A DNA stretch of 64,000 nucleotides from Cytophagales bacterium (GCA_004293815.1 RDZD01000009.1:107841-171840), one strand, 5' to 3'. Positions 25,601 to 35,148 are shown, numbered from the stretch's first letter. Made by a program: numbers and translations. Notes: generated by a model not told the origin, from the sequence alone.

Positions 25601-27185
25601 GAAAGAATTTGCCTTTGAGATTACTACGCCTGTTAAAGGCTCTATCACCGCCTCTGTTACAGCCTATCCTACTGTGCTCTCAGACATGATGGCTGGTATA
25701 GAGTCTATCCTGCAACAGCCCTATGGCTGCTTTGAACAAACCTCTTCTAGCACCTATCCCAACATCATGGTTCTGGAGTATATGAATACCTTTGGCTCTA
25801 AAAATCAAGCCATTCTGACTAAAGCTAAAGGTCTCATTGATGAAGGATACAAGCGTTTAACAAGCTTTGAAACTTCCGAGAAAGGCTATGAGTGGTTTGG
25901 CAGTACGCCAGCTCACGAAGCCCTCACAGCGTACGGCTTGATGGAGTTCAAAGACATGCAAAAAGCTCACAACATTGTAGATGACAAGATGATACAGCGC
26001 ACAGCCGACTGGCTCTTGAGCCGCCGAGACGGACAAGGTGGCTTTAAGCGCAGCGCACAAGCTCTGGACGCGTTTGGACGTGCTGAAGCAGACATCACCA
26101 ATGCCTATATCGTGTACGCTATGGCTGAGGCTGGTAGCTTCAATATGGAGATGGAGGCAGAAGCCGCTCATAAGCAAGCCCTTAAAACCTTAGATCCTTA
26201 TTGCTTATCTATGGTGGCCAATACATTCTATTTGATGGCAGACCGCTACAAAACCGAAGCGAACAAAAAGCACGTTCAGTACATGGAAATGGCCAATACT
26301 GCTTTGCAAGCCCTCAACAAAAGCCAAAAAGAGAATGGAGCTTTTGTGGGTAAAAGACACTCTATTACCTGCTCTACAGGACAAGGGCTTGAAATAGAAA
26401 CCACCGCACTCGCCATTTTAGCCAACCTTAGAGCACAAAGCCCTAATGGCATGGCTATTAACTCAGCTGTTAAGTTTTTGATGGGCTCTCGCTCGCCTTA
26501 TGGCGGCTTTGGCAACACGCAAAGCACCGTTTTGGCTCTGAAAGCACTCACAATGTTTGCCAACTACTCTAAGCGTACCGCTGAAGCAGGCACACTCGAG
26601 GTGAGCGTTGATGGTAAAAAAGTGGCTGCTATGAACTTTGAAGCGGGTAGAGAGCAAGCTATTTTAATAGAAGGGCTTGAAAAATACCTTAGAGAAGGTA
26701 AAAACCGCATCAAGATACAGTTTGTGGGTGTAAAAAACGCCTTGCCTTACAATGTGCGCATAGACTGGGCTTCCTCGTTGCCGCAGAGTTCAAAAAACTG
26801 CAAAGTTAGCTTGGAAACAACTCTAGCCAAAACACAAACCCAAGTAGGTGAGGTGGTAAGACTCAGCACAAAATTAACCAACATCACCAAAGAAGGTTTG
26901 CCTATGACGCTTGCAATGGTAGGCATTCCAGGAGGTTTGAGCCCACAACCGTGGCAACTCAAAGAGCTTCAGGAGAAGAAGATTGTAGACTTTTATGAAG
27001 TGCGTGACAATTTTGTGGTCTTTTACTACCGCCAAATGAAGCCTTCGGAAGTGCGCGAAATCAACCTAGACCTCAAAGTTGAGGTGGCGGGTTCTTATGA
27101 AGCAGCAGCCTCATCGGCTTTTCTCTACTACACGCACGAGCATAAGGTGTGGGTAAAAAGCAACAGCATACAAATCAAAAATTAG
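22662..27185 (+). CDS. Alpha-2-macroglobulin-like thioester protein
   Basis: 1507 residues with a signal peptide (MKRLHQKTM, hydrophobic to about residue 27, cleavage near VLAEN). MG-type beta domains follow: VHLHLDKTLYKPGETIWFQ is the Bacteroidota MG2 start. A CarboxypepD_reg-like insert lies about 565-650. An unusual charged linker rich in E/D/A/K (about 650-785) precedes the A2M domain (SVDRKGKAVVEF, DDITAFRAVVEGMS). The thioester site is intact: GCFEQTSSS with C1023 and Q1026. It is followed by the helical thioester domain. Such proteins trap proteases, and bacterial ones are thought to guard the periplasm. A usual partner, PbpC, is absent here. ATG 22662 starts the signal peptide; earlier in-frame codons are not supported. 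Confidence 0.88.
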   Translation: MKRLHQKTMSLVVLLTLSTVLLVGAVLAENMSDSPFIKELKLLLADFSKSHGYERVHLHLDKTLYKPGETIWFQAYARNETDLQASSQSEILWVEFISPKGNVEKTIKILLADGVGGGDFELASDVAGGLYTLKAYTNWQKNHPQALVFEKQIQVQKVILPRLKMKLDFEKDGYGPGDEVTAKLEISSLENKAIANQALNYKLSIQGQEILSEKSQTGADGKCNLTFQLPKNLASADGMLNVLFSFNNQRESISRSVPITLQNIALSFFPEGGEMLAGSTAKVAFSAKDEFGKASDVEGEIIDQNGQVKAKFASFHKGMGAFSFTPEANQTYKARITKPLNVQTVYNLPEALPAGFAMQVKNQTSSTIDLQVQSSVAEESYLIAHIRGVPYFSKTIPLQKGSNMLSINTEQMPAGVLQITLFDNQKVERAERLAFVNKNKQLNIKVSTDKSTYKPREKVQMTISVTDDRGIPMPAQLSLAVVDDKLLSFADDKSGHLLSKMLLEPDLAGEVEEPQFYFDPKEAKATEALDLLMLTQGWRTFTWEEVRAKKGFTASHNPEKQQYSGTVYNSDGKPMSGIAVKLLDKDTKIIQQQNTNSDGYFEFRGFPLHEAGTTVLVEGTSNLMPHQSAVNAYAKNANIYLYQAYVNKSVTGRGAPGRAFKKGKRLEVAGGEMMGAGAEEGAIQEEVQMAIDVPAAPNEVVEMANVVVDKMVQEPAKILDQEEARKDLPVKEDIPLMEPIVALKEAKRAEGRKMKENIEGAADDLAEADEIDLDAFGDEIRPEEVQEFYYRTRVFPKVEYKTTETDQRTDFRSTIFWQAVSVDRKGKAVVEFYNSDDITAFRAVVEGMSSTGLAGRADHVYNTILPFSMNVKAPLFTCMGDQIAVPLTLTNNTDKAIEGTLTCTLPKSWAWAAPPAPQMSIAANTSKTVLLNCNVQNIVGKDFLQVSFKYSGGGDNFKQEIETSPKGFPASINVSGQELEKEFAFEITTPVKGSITASVTAYPTVLSDMMAGIESILQQPYGCFEQTSSSTYPNIMVLEYMNTFGSKNQAILTKAKGLIDEGYKRLTSFETSEKGYEWFGSTPAHEALTAYGLMEFKDMQKAHNIVDDKMIQRTADWLLSRRDGQGGFKRSAQALDAFGRAEADITNAYIVYAMAEAGSFNMEMEAEAAHKQALKTLDPYCLSMVANTFYLMADRYKTEANKKHVQYMEMANTALQALNKSQKENGAFVGKRHSITCSTGQGLEIETTALAILANLRAQSPNGMAINSAVKFLMGSRSPYGGFGNTQSTVLALKALTMFANYSKRTAEAGTLEVSVDGKKVAAMNFEAGREQAILIEGLEKYLREGKNRIKIQFVGVKNALPYNVRIDWASSLPQSSKNCKVSLETTLAKTQTQVGEVVRLSTKLTNITKEGLPMTLAMVGIPGGLSPQPWQLKELQEKKIVDFYEVRDNFVVFYYRQMKPSEVREINLDLKVEVAGSYEAAASSAFLYYTHEHKVWVKSNSIQIKN

Positions 27186-27226
27186 TGCCAACTATCGTCA
27201 AATTGGGATTACATACCAAAAATTAA

Positions 27227-27270
27227 CACTTAGCCTGTTGGGTACAAACCTAGCAGGCTAAGTGCTTTTA
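27227..27270 (+). terminator. Terminator of the alpha-2-macroglobulin-like gene
   Basis: A perfect 11-bp inverted repeat, CACTTAGCCTG (27227-27237) and CAGGCTAAGTG (27254-27264), with a 16-base loop followed by CTTTTA. It lies 42 bp after the stop codon. Confidence 0.8.
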
Positions 27271-27371
27271 TAACATTGAATCAATTTTTGCCGACGCTTC
27301 TAATGGTTATTTATTTCAAAAAGACGCGTGATTGTTATGATTCTGGAACTTGTCAAGAAACGGAATCTAGT

Positions 27372-29996
27372 TTACCAAATAGCTTTAGCCTCTTGAAGAG
27401 CTTTTTCCAAACCTTGCGTATGCTTACCTGCCGCAGTAGCAAAAAACTTCTGACCACCACCACCGCCTTGGATTTCTTTAGCTAAATCCTTGATGATTTT
27501 GGAGGCATCAAGAGAGCGTTCTTCTACGAGCTTGTCCGCAATCATAAGGGCTAAATGAACTTTTCCATCTATTTCGCTTGCCAGTACCGACACTAGATTA
27601 TCCGTTTGTTGTCTAAGCTGAAAGCTTAAAGTCTTGAGTGCGTCTATGTTAGGCACTTCCACTTTTTGTATGATAAAATTCAGGCCGTTTTTAACTTCTA
27701 CTTTCGTCAAGAGTTCAGCTTTAATAACTAATAACTCTTTGGCTTGTAAACGATCTACTTCTTTTTGAAGCGCAGATTTTTCTTCTTGCAAGTCCGATAT
27801 GGCCTTGAGTAAATCTTTGGGTTGTTTGAGTGCTTCTTTGGCTTTGGCTAGCAGCTCGAGCTGCTCCTTGACAAAATCTTCTGCCTTTTGAGCCGTAATG
27901 GCCTCAATTCTTCTCACGCCTGCTGCTACAGAACTTTCAGAAATAATCTTAAAAAAGCCAATTTTACCTGTGGCTGGCACATGCGTACCGCCACAAAGCT
28001 CAACCGAAAAATTGCGATCAAAAACAATGGTACGAACCATATCGCCATACTTTTCACCAAAAAGAGCCATTGCCCCCATAGCTTTGGCTTCTTCTATGGG
28101 AATACTGCGTAGCTCCTGAAGGACAATATTTTCTCTGATTTTTTCATTAACCAGACTCTCCACGTTTTCTATCTCCTCGTCGGTCATTTTAGCGAAATGA
28201 GAAAAATCAAAACGCAATAGATTGGGATTCACCAAAGACCCTTTTTGCTCTACGTGCGTACCCAGCACGCGGCGCAGAGCTGCATGCAACAAGTGCGTAC
28301 CAGAGTGGTTGTTTTCTGTAAGACGGCGTTTTTCTACATCAATTTTAGCTTTGGCGGGTGTCTTTACCAGCTCTTTAAAGGCTTGAGTAGGTTTGGCATA
28401 GAGAATACTTAGATTGTTTTCCTTTTTGGTATCAAAGATTTCAAGCTTTTGCGAGGCAAACTCCAATACGCCCGTATCGCCCACCTGTCCACCGCTTTCT
28501 GCATAAAAAGGCGACTGGCTAAGTACCAGCTGATAAAAAGAACTTTTCTTGTCGCTCACTTTTCTGTAACGTAGCACCTGTGTATGGCATTCGGTAAGAT
28601 CATAGCCCACAAACTGGGACTCTTCCTCTTCGTCTATCCACACCCAGTCACTTTTTTCAGACTCTGAGGCTGCTCTGGAGCGATTCTTTTGAATACTCAT
28701 TTCAGTCTTGAACCCTTCCTCGTCTATCTCCAGATTATTCTCACGGGCTATAAGCGCAGTCAGATCCAGAGGAAAACCAAACGTATCATAAAGCTCGAAT
28801 ACATCTTTTCCATCTATTACCTTGCTTTTGAGGTTGCTTTTAAGCGTATCAAAGCGTTTGAGACCGTTTTCAAGGGTGCGCAAAAAGGCTGCTTCTTCCT
28901 CCATAATCACTTTGCTGACAAAGTGTTGCTGGCGGTCAAGTTCAGGAAATACATCATTAAACTGTTCGGCCAAAGTGGGCACAAGCTCACACAGAAACGG
29001 TTTTCGTAGTCCTAGAACAGAGTAACCATAACGTACAGCACGTCTCAAAATTCGTCTAATAACGTAGCCTTGCTTGGCGTTGGAAGGCATCTGACCGTCT
29101 GCAATTGTAAAAGCTATCGCACGGATATGATCTGCTACTACACGCATAGCGATATCAGAGTGCTCAGCTTTGCCATAAGGCACGCCACTGATTTGGGACA
29201 TTTGCCTAATCAGCGGGCCAAAAATTTCTGTATCGTAGTTAGATGATTTGCCTTCTATGGCACGTACCAAACGCTCAAAACCCATCCCTGTGTCCACGTG
29301 CTTGGCTGGTAGCTTGACGAGCGAGCCATTAGCTCTGCGTTCAAACTCCATAAAAACAATGTTCCAAATTTCTATAACTTGCGGGTGATCATTGTTGACA
29401 AGACCTTTTCCGTCCAAAGCCATTCTTTCAGAGTCAGGGCGCAAATCTACATGTATTTCAGAGCAGGGACCACAAGGGCCAGTATCTCCCATTTCCCAGA
29501 AGTTATCCTTCTTTGAACCATAGAGAATTCGGTCTCTGTCAATCAAGTTTGCCCAGATGTTAAACGCATCGTCATCTTTGGGCAGCTGATCTTTCTCATC
29601 GCCACCAAAAACAGTCACATAAAGACGGTCTTTGCTCAACTTAAATACGTCGGTGAGCAGTTCCCAAGCCCAAGGAATGGCTTCAGCTTTGAAATAATCG
29701 CCAAAAGACCAGTTTCCAAGCATCTCAAACAGGGTGTGATGATAGGTGTCTATCCCCACTTCTTCAAGGTCGTTGTGCTTACCTGATACACGCAAGCACT
29801 TTTGGGTATCAGCTATTCGCGAAGCCGTAGGTGCACCATTGCCCAAAAAGAAATCCTTAAACTGCGCCATACCTGAGTTGATGAACATCAACGTTGGATC
29901 ATTTTTGGGCACTAAAGGAGCAGAAGGGACTATTAAATGCCCTTTGGAGGCAAAAAAATCAAGATATTGTTGGCGAATAGCTTTAGGAGACATCAT
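27372..29996 (-). CDS. alaS: Alanyl-tRNA synthetase
   Basis: An 874-residue class II synthetase, full length. The catalytic core opens with AIRQQYLDFFASKGH and includes FINSGMAQFKDFFLG, then TYHHTLFEMLGNWSFGDYFK. The editing domain carries NNHSGTHLLHAAL (HxxxH zinc ligands) and CGGTHVPATGKIG (Cys and His). The C-terminal GGGGGQKFFATAAG is the normal C-Ala end. It charges tRNA-Ala and clears mischarged Ser and Gly. A strong promoter lies at 30020-30049. The two adjacent ATGs at 29996 and 29993 are both possible. Confidence 0.98.
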   Translation of the reverse strand: MMSPKAIRQQYLDFFASKGHLIVPSAPLVPKNDPTLMFINSGMAQFKDFFLGNGAPTASRIADTQKCLRVSGKHNDLEEVGIDTYHHTLFEMLGNWSFGDYFKAEAIPWAWELLTDVFKLSKDRLYVTVFGGDEKDQLPKDDDAFNIWANLIDRDRILYGSKKDNFWEMGDTGPCGPCSEIHVDLRPDSERMALDGKGLVNNDHPQVIEIWNIVFMEFERRANGSLVKLPAKHVDTGMGFERLVRAIEGKSSNYDTEIFGPLIRQMSQISGVPYGKAEHSDIAMRVVADHIRAIAFTIADGQMPSNAKQGYVIRRILRRAVRYGYSVLGLRKPFLCELVPTLAEQFNDVFPELDRQQHFVSKVIMEEEAAFLRTLENGLKRFDTLKSNLKSKVIDGKDVFELYDTFGFPLDLTALIARENNLEIDEEGFKTEMSIQKNRSRAASESEKSDWVWIDEEEESQFVGYDLTECHTQVLRYRKVSDKKSSFYQLVLSQSPFYAESGGQVGDTGVLEFASQKLEIFDTKKENNLSILYAKPTQAFKELVKTPAKAKIDVEKRRLTENNHSGTHLLHAALRRVLGTHVEQKGSLVNPNLLRFDFSHFAKMTDEEIENVESLVNEKIRENIVLQELRSIPIEEAKAMGAMALFGEKYGDMVRTIVFDRNFSVELCGGTHVPATGKIGFFKIISESSVAAGVRRIEAITAQKAEDFVKEQLELLAKAKEALKQPKDLLKAISDLQEEKSALQKEVDRLQAKELLVIKAELLTKVEVKNGLNFIIQKVEVPNIDALKTLSFQLRQQTDNLVSVLASEIDGKVHLALMIADKLVEERSLDASKIIKDLAKEIQGGGGGQKFFATAAGKHTQGLEKALQEAKAIW

Positions 29997-30019
29997 AGCA
30001 TAAGGCTTTTTTGAGGCTG

Positions 30020-30049
30020 CAAAAATAAACAGCTCTTAACAAAAAACAA
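30020..30049 (-). promoter_or_regulatory. alaS promoter
   Basis: On the minus strand TTG (30049-30047), 19 bases, then TATTTTTG (30027-30020): a full Bacteroidota promoter 23 bases before the ATG. Confidence 0.7.
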
Positions 30050-30206
30050 AATGCACTTTTTTGAATTGTGTAGCGCAATAAAATCACAAACCAGTCAAAA
30101 GTTGCTTTAAACTGCCTGAGAGTTCATAAGCAATGTGCTCACGGTGCAGAAGCTTATAAAAAAACTCTTGCTCAATTGGAGATTGGCACGAAATAGATTC
30201 CTGCTG

Positions 30207-31010
30207 CTATTTGTTCACATTGCTCAGGCGAAATTCCACTGGCACAGTTAAGCGTTTACGTGTGGGTTGAGGCCTCCATTTGGGAGCTTTCATCACCACA
30301 TCCACAGCAGCCTGATCCATGCCAAAAGCAAAACCCTTGAGAATTTTTACATCAGAAATACTGCCGTCCTCATTCACCCAAAATTCAACAAAAATACGGC
30401 CTTCTTTCTTGGCTGCCAGAGCTTCGGCTGGATATTGCACATTCTGATTTACCCACTTCTTGAACTCTTCTATGCCGCCCACACGGTTTTCATCTGCTGA
30501 AATATTGGTATTGTTTGGGTTTGTATTGGTGTTACTGTTGTTATTGTTATCTTGTACTGGCACGGGATTGTTTTTGACGGAATCAGCTTGCTTCTTGGCA
30601 TCATCTGGGTTAGAGGCTGGATCAACCGCGGTCTCACTTGGACTCTGAGTTTGATCTTGCACCATTGTGGGTTCAGCTGGAATATCTAAACTGGGTGGCG
30701 GTGGAGGAGGCGACTCTGGTGGTGTTTCAAGCGTGGAAATTTTGCTTGCGTCAAAAATATCAACCTCAATCATGACTTCGTCCAAGTCAATCAAGTCTTC
30801 TTTGCTCTGCAAACGCCAAAAGGTAACTCCCAGAAACAATGTCGCCAATGCGGCTCCTGCACACAAAGCCCAAAGCAGATGCTTTGTATAGCGTCTTCGG
30901 AGCTCGAACGCACCATACTCCTTATGACGATAGGCAAATACCACATCATCAAAGGTGCTATCGTTCAAGTATTTGTTAGTGGATTTTTCCTCTAAGTGCT
31001 CGGGTTGCAT
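30207..31010 (-). CDS. TonB-family energy transducer
   Basis: 267 residues in the TonB layout: a cytoplasmic N-terminus of about 40 residues with EYGAFELRRRYTKHL, one membrane helix (about 45-65), a Pro/Asn-rich periplasmic spanner (PPESPPPPPP and a run of N/T/D), and the C-terminal TonB domain (180-267) with VQYPAEALAAKKEGRIFVEFWVNEDGSISDV and PVEFRLS. It links the proton motive force at the inner membrane to TonB-dependent receptors such as the one at 32400-34844. No exbB or exbD gene is adjacent. It lies 46 bp after pgk on the same strand. Confidence 0.93.
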   Translation of the reverse strand: MQPEHLEEKSTNKYLNDSTFDDVVFAYRHKEYGAFELRRRYTKHLLWALCAGAALATLFLGVTFWRLQSKEDLIDLDEVMIEVDIFDASKISTLETPPESPPPPPPSLDIPAEPTMVQDQTQSPSETAVDPASNPDDAKKQADSVKNNPVPVQDNNNNSNTNTNPNNTNISADENRVGGIEEFKKWVNQNVQYPAEALAAKKEGRIFVEFWVNEDGSISDVKILKGFAFGMDQAAVDVVMKAPKWRPQPTRKRLTVPVEFRLSNVNK

Positions 31011-31056
31011 GACTGGCTTTAAACAAAAAATGAGAGCGTCTTTTTAGCCGCTTCTT

Positions 31057-32244
31057 TTAACTTCTCAAGGCCAAAACGCCTGGTAAAGCTTTACCTTCTA
31101 TGTACTCAAGCAGTGCGCCGCCGCCTGTAGAGAGGTAAGAAACTGATTTAGCCATACCCATTTGGTTAATGGCTGCTGCCGAGTCGCCGCCGCCAATGAG
31201 GGAATAAGCCCCTTTCTGGGTGGCTTCTACTATAGCGCGTCCTATTTCTTGTGTGCCATTGGCAAAATTAGGCATCTCAAAGACTCCCATAGGGCCATTC
31301 CAAAGAATGGTGTGAGCCTCTAAAATGACATCTCGGAAGAGCTTTACGGTTTTAGGGCCTATATCTAGTCCCATGGTATCTTTGGGAATCTCTGTACTGG
31401 CTACCACCTTATGAGCAGCATCGTTATGAAAGCTCTCCGCTACAACAGAGTCTATAGGAATCAGAAGCTTTACACCAAGCTCTTGGGCCTTCTGAATAAG
31501 ACTAAGAGCAAGCTCTAGTTTATCTTCTTCAACTAGTGATTTACCCACCTCACAACCTGTGGCTTTCAGAAAAGTATAGGTCATAGCCCCGCCAATGAGA
31601 ATACTACTCACTTTTGGGAGCAGATTTTCAATGACTTGAATTTTATCAGAAATTTTTGCCCCACCCATAATGGCTACAAAGGGTTGCGTGGCTTTATACA
31701 ATACTTTTTGAGCGTTTTCAAGCTCAGCTTGCATCAGGAAGCCTGCTACTTTGGTTTCAAAAAAAGAAGCTACTTGGGTAGTAGAGGCATGAGCGCGGTG
31801 AGCAGTGCCGAAAGCATCATTGACGTACACGTCGCCGTGTATGGCCAATTGCTGCGCAAAGTCTATGTCGCCTTTTGTTTCCTCTTTATAAAAACGCACA
31901 TTTTCTAATAGCATAACTTGGCCAGGGCGCAAGCCTTCACTTAGCTCCTGCGCATCATGTCCTATACAATCATCACTAAACAGAATCTCTTTCTGAAGTG
32001 CCTTGCTCAGATAAGGAACCAGATGCTTGAGCGAAAACTTATCCTCTGGGCCGTTTTTGGGTCTGCCCAAATGCGACATAATGACCAGCGAGCCTCCATC
32101 GTTCAGGATTTTGCGCAATGTAGGTAGCGCGGCATCTATTCTGGTAGAATCGGTTATTTCTAGGCTTGCATTCAGCGGAACATTAAAATCTACGCGAATC
32201 AAAGCTCTTTGGTTAGCAAAATTATATTCGTGGAGGGTTATCAT
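31057..32244 (-). CDS. pgk: Phosphoglycerate kinase
   Basis: A 395-residue glycolytic enzyme transferring phosphate from 1,3-bisphosphoglycerate to ADP. Visible marks are LIRVDFNVPL at the N-terminus, SHLGRPKNG, VNDAFGTAHRAHAST, GGAKISDKI and the nucleotide motif GGGDSAAAI. I chose ATG 32244 (MITLHEYNFANQ); the open frame extends 45 bases upstream with no family similarity. The -7 box at 32287-32294 supports this start. Confidence 0.97.
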   Translation of the reverse strand: MITLHEYNFANQRALIRVDFNVPLNASLEITDSTRIDAALPTLRKILNDGGSLVIMSHLGRPKNGPEDKFSLKHLVPYLSKALQKEILFSDDCIGHDAQELSEGLRPGQVMLLENVRFYKEETKGDIDFAQQLAIHGDVYVNDAFGTAHRAHASTTQVASFFETKVAGFLMQAELENAQKVLYKATQPFVAIMGGAKISDKIQVIENLLPKVSSILIGGAMTYTFLKATGCEVGKSLVEEDKLELALSLIQKAQELGVKLLIPIDSVVAESFHNDAAHKVVASTEIPKDTMGLDIGPKTVKLFRDVILEAHTILWNGPMGVFEMPNFANGTQEIGRAIVEATQKGAYSLIGGGDSAAAINQMGMAKSVSYLSTGGGALLEYIEGKALPGVLALRS

Positions 32245-32286
32245 GGCAAGAGTTGAGTTTTTGTGATACATCAAAAAAACATTGTG

Positions 32287-32294
32287 CAAAGATA
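32287..32294 (-). promoter_or_regulatory. -7 box of pgk
   Basis: TATCTTTG on the minus strand, 42 bases before the ATG at 32244. No clear TTG is seen 18-22 bases upstream. Confidence 0.5.
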
Positions 32295-32399
32295 TAAAGA
32301 ATATCTTCTAAGAAAAGAACTATTTTGAGGATTGCGCTATTTTTTGGGAAGTAGCAATCATCTAAGCTTAACAAAATACTCCTGTGCAAATTCTTATAA

Positions 32400-34844
32400 C
32401 TAATAACCGCCATCAAACGATCCGGCATCAGGATTACGCCGTGGTTCTTTAGATTTAAAGTTATTTTTGAGTTTATAGGTAAAGCCTAAAAACAGAATGC
32501 GGGTTTCACGCTTTCGCATAAAATCGCGGTCAAAAGAAGGCGTTTGCGCAAGCACAGAAAACTGCTGGGTGTCAAACATATCGCTCAGGCGCATATTGAC
32601 ATTGGCACGGCCCTTGAGAATATCTTTGCGCGCGCCTATTTCCATGAAATAAATGGAACTGATTCTGCCCTGTGCTGTGGGGCGCGGCGCTGTGTAATTA
32701 CCAATGAGCTGTACTACTAGCTTACCTGGCAAAGTAAAACTAGAGTTCAGTTTGAATGTCCAACTATAATTGCTGTTATTGAGTCCTGCTTCCACATTGC
32801 CAGCATCAATAACGGTGCGAAAATAAGACCAATCGGCGTTCAATTTCCACCATTTGGCTAAATCCCCATTGATTGCAAACTCCAATCCGTAGGATGTGGA
32901 TAGAGCAAAGTTTTTGAAAGTAACGGCCAAAATACCTGTATCAAAGGGCTGCTGAAAGCGAAAAATGAGGTTATTGGTGGGTCTGTAAAACGCTGTGGCG
33001 TTAAAAGTAAAGGCTTGTGTGTTGCGGATATAGCCCATTTCAAAGGCATTGGTGAACTCAGGATTTAGTTTTGGATTGCCGAATCGGACGTTGAGAGGAT
33101 CTGTGTAGTCCACAAAAGGATTTAGCTGCCCTACGCCAGGTCTATTAATGCGGCGGCTATAGGAGAGCTGAAGACTGTTTTTGTCATCTAGCTTGCGCGT
33201 GATAAAGGCTGAAGGAAAGAAATTGAGGTAGTTATTCACATAACTCAAATCCGTGGTTTTCTGGTTTGAGGTGGTGAGGGTTTGCTCCGCCCTTAGGCCA
33301 ATCTGGTATTTAAACCCTTGTAAATCGCCACTATAGGTGGCATAAAGGCTCAGCACATTTTCGTCAAACACAAATCGGTTACTAGCCAGAGGATTTAGCG
33401 TCCACTCTTCGTTAATGCCGTTCAAAAACTGAAAGTCGGAATCTATACGCCTAATAATGGCTTTAGCTCCTAATTCTATTTTGGTTTTGGCATTCAAAGG
33501 GCGCGAGAAGTCTGCCTGTGTGGTAATCAAACGAACTTTATCATCATTGATTAAGTTTTGGCGACGCTCTACTGAGTCTAAATTCGGATTAAACAATTGG
33601 TCAAAATAGTTCCAGCGATATACTCCATCTTCTAAGTTGGTGTTTTGAGAGTAGTTAAAATCTACATTCAAATACTGTCCTTTCTGCTTAAAAAGCTGTC
33701 GATAAAAAATAGAACCTTCGTAGTTTTGACCGTCTTTGTCTGCTAAACCACTTTGACGGTATCTGTTCTTAAAGATACCTATATTGTTGGTTTCTAAATA
33801 GTTTGTGATTTCGTCCGAATCATCTAAATTGATTCTTAACTGACCAGATACGCTCAAAGTGGCGCGTTTAGATATAGAAACATCTGTGCCTAACCTAAAG
33901 TTATGAGATAGATTATTTCTGTTACCATCATTTTGCTGGTCTAACACTACCGTGTCCCCGCCAAAGTAGGTTCTGCGATAAATTGTGCCTCTATTGTAGC
34001 GTGGATCTTTGCGGTAATCATAAGAGAAAAAGTTATTGAATGCTTTTTTCTTATAGTTGAGTTGTAATGAGGTAGTATATTTGTCGCGTGTGCCCACGTT
34101 GCCTGACAACATGCCGTTCCAGCCTTCATCCGCATTTTTCTTCAAAACAATATTGATAGTTCCCGTAGAGCCTTCCGCATCATACTTAGCTGAGGGATTT
34201 GTGATAATTTCAATAGTTTCTATTTGGCTAGCAGGTATTTGGTTCAAAATTGCCATTCTATTGCCGCCTCCCCCAAGTCCTGTGGGCTTTCCGTTGATAA
34301 GAATATTCATACCGCTGCCGCCGCGAAGCGTGAGATTACCATCTACATCCTCGGTCATAGAAGATACGTTTTTGAGTACATCTACAGCTGTTCCGCCTGC
34401 GCTTACAAGGTTTTTACTCACATTAATCACTTTTTTTTCTGCTTGGTATTCAATATCGCTTCTGCGCGTAGAAACTGTTACTTCGTCTAGCTTTTGAGAA
34501 GCCTCTTCTATAATCACCTCTCCAAGATTCAGATCAGCGCGAAGATCTATATTACTTACTTTTTTGGATTTATACCCTACAAGCTGAAAAATGAGATAAT
34601 AGTTGCCTGCAGCTATCTTTTCGAATACAAAAGAACCGTCCTCCCGACTGCTTGTATTGGCTTTGTAAATTGAGTCTTTGCTGCTAAAAAGTGCAATGGT
34701 CATCAGCTCAATCCCCTTTTTGGAACTTTGTTCCACCGCACTGCCGCTTATTGTCCACTGGTCTTGTGCCTGTATCTTCACAGAGATACCCGTAAAACAC
34801 AGTAAAAATGAACAAAAAAGAACTACAGAAGAATACTTAAACAT
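32400..34844 (-). CDS. TonB-dependent outer membrane receptor
   Basis: 814 residues with a signal peptide (MFKYSSVVLFCSFLLCFTGISV, cleaved near QAQ). An N-terminal carboxypeptidase-regulatory-like beta domain (about 30-110) precedes a plug domain (about 115-240) with LDEVTVSTRR, TLRGGSGMNILINGKP and ASQIETIEIITNPSAKYDAEGSTGTINIVLKK. The rest is an outer-membrane beta-barrel of the Bacteroidota OMP_b-brl_3 type. It ends FDGGY. It imports a substrate across the outer membrane with TonB energy. No SusD-like gene follows, so it is not a SusC/D pair. The substrate is unknown. Confidence 0.92.
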   Translation of the reverse strand: MFKYSSVVLFCSFLLCFTGISVKIQAQDQWTISGSAVEQSSKKGIELMTIALFSSKDSIYKANTSSREDGSFVFEKIAAGNYYLIFQLVGYKSKKVSNIDLRADLNLGEVIIEEASQKLDEVTVSTRRSDIEYQAEKKVINVSKNLVSAGGTAVDVLKNVSSMTEDVDGNLTLRGGSGMNILINGKPTGLGGGGNRMAILNQIPASQIETIEIITNPSAKYDAEGSTGTINIVLKKNADEGWNGMLSGNVGTRDKYTTSLQLNYKKKAFNNFFSYDYRKDPRYNRGTIYRRTYFGGDTVVLDQQNDGNRNNLSHNFRLGTDVSISKRATLSVSGQLRINLDDSDEITNYLETNNIGIFKNRYRQSGLADKDGQNYEGSIFYRQLFKQKGQYLNVDFNYSQNTNLEDGVYRWNYFDQLFNPNLDSVERRQNLINDDKVRLITTQADFSRPLNAKTKIELGAKAIIRRIDSDFQFLNGINEEWTLNPLASNRFVFDENVLSLYATYSGDLQGFKYQIGLRAEQTLTTSNQKTTDLSYVNNYLNFFPSAFITRKLDDKNSLQLSYSRRINRPGVGQLNPFVDYTDPLNVRFGNPKLNPEFTNAFEMGYIRNTQAFTFNATAFYRPTNNLIFRFQQPFDTGILAVTFKNFALSTSYGLEFAINGDLAKWWKLNADWSYFRTVIDAGNVEAGLNNSNYSWTFKLNSSFTLPGKLVVQLIGNYTAPRPTAQGRISSIYFMEIGARKDILKGRANVNMRLSDMFDTQQFSVLAQTPSFDRDFMRKRETRILFLGFTYKLKNNFKSKEPRRNPDAGSFDGGY

Positions 34845-35148
34845 GATAGGTTTTTTAAAAGTAAAAAACTTGTTTGTGAAACCAAAGGCAAAGAGAATAC
34901 TTACTGCTCTTTGGTATTGATAAAAAGTGCGGTTGGGGAATCGCGAAATCAGAAGTGCAAAGTTCGCAATAAATTTTCAATGTTTAAAATGTTTGTCAAA
35001 AAGTATTGACAAACAGCTGGTTGACATAGGCACAAAAAAATATCCACTACCTAAAAGGGAGTGGATATTTATGTGTTATGCCAAAAAAAGATTACATTCC
35101 ATAGCTATAACGTTTGTTACCGCTATTTTGTTGTATAAATACAAAAAA
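34845..35148. other. Intergenic region with terminator
   Basis: About 300 bp before the TonB-dependent receptor gene, all on the minus strand side. It holds the terminator of the SGNH gene (35034-35070) and presumably the promoter of the receptor gene, for which I see no consensus element. No gene is credible here. Confidence 0.6.
35034..35070 (-). terminator. Terminator of the SGNH hydrolase gene
   Basis: A perfect 11-bp inverted repeat AAATATCCACT / AGTGGATATTT (35038-35048 and 35060-35070) with an 11-base loop. Read on the minus strand it ends in a T-run (35040-35034). It lies 79 bp after the SGNH gene. Confidence 0.85.
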
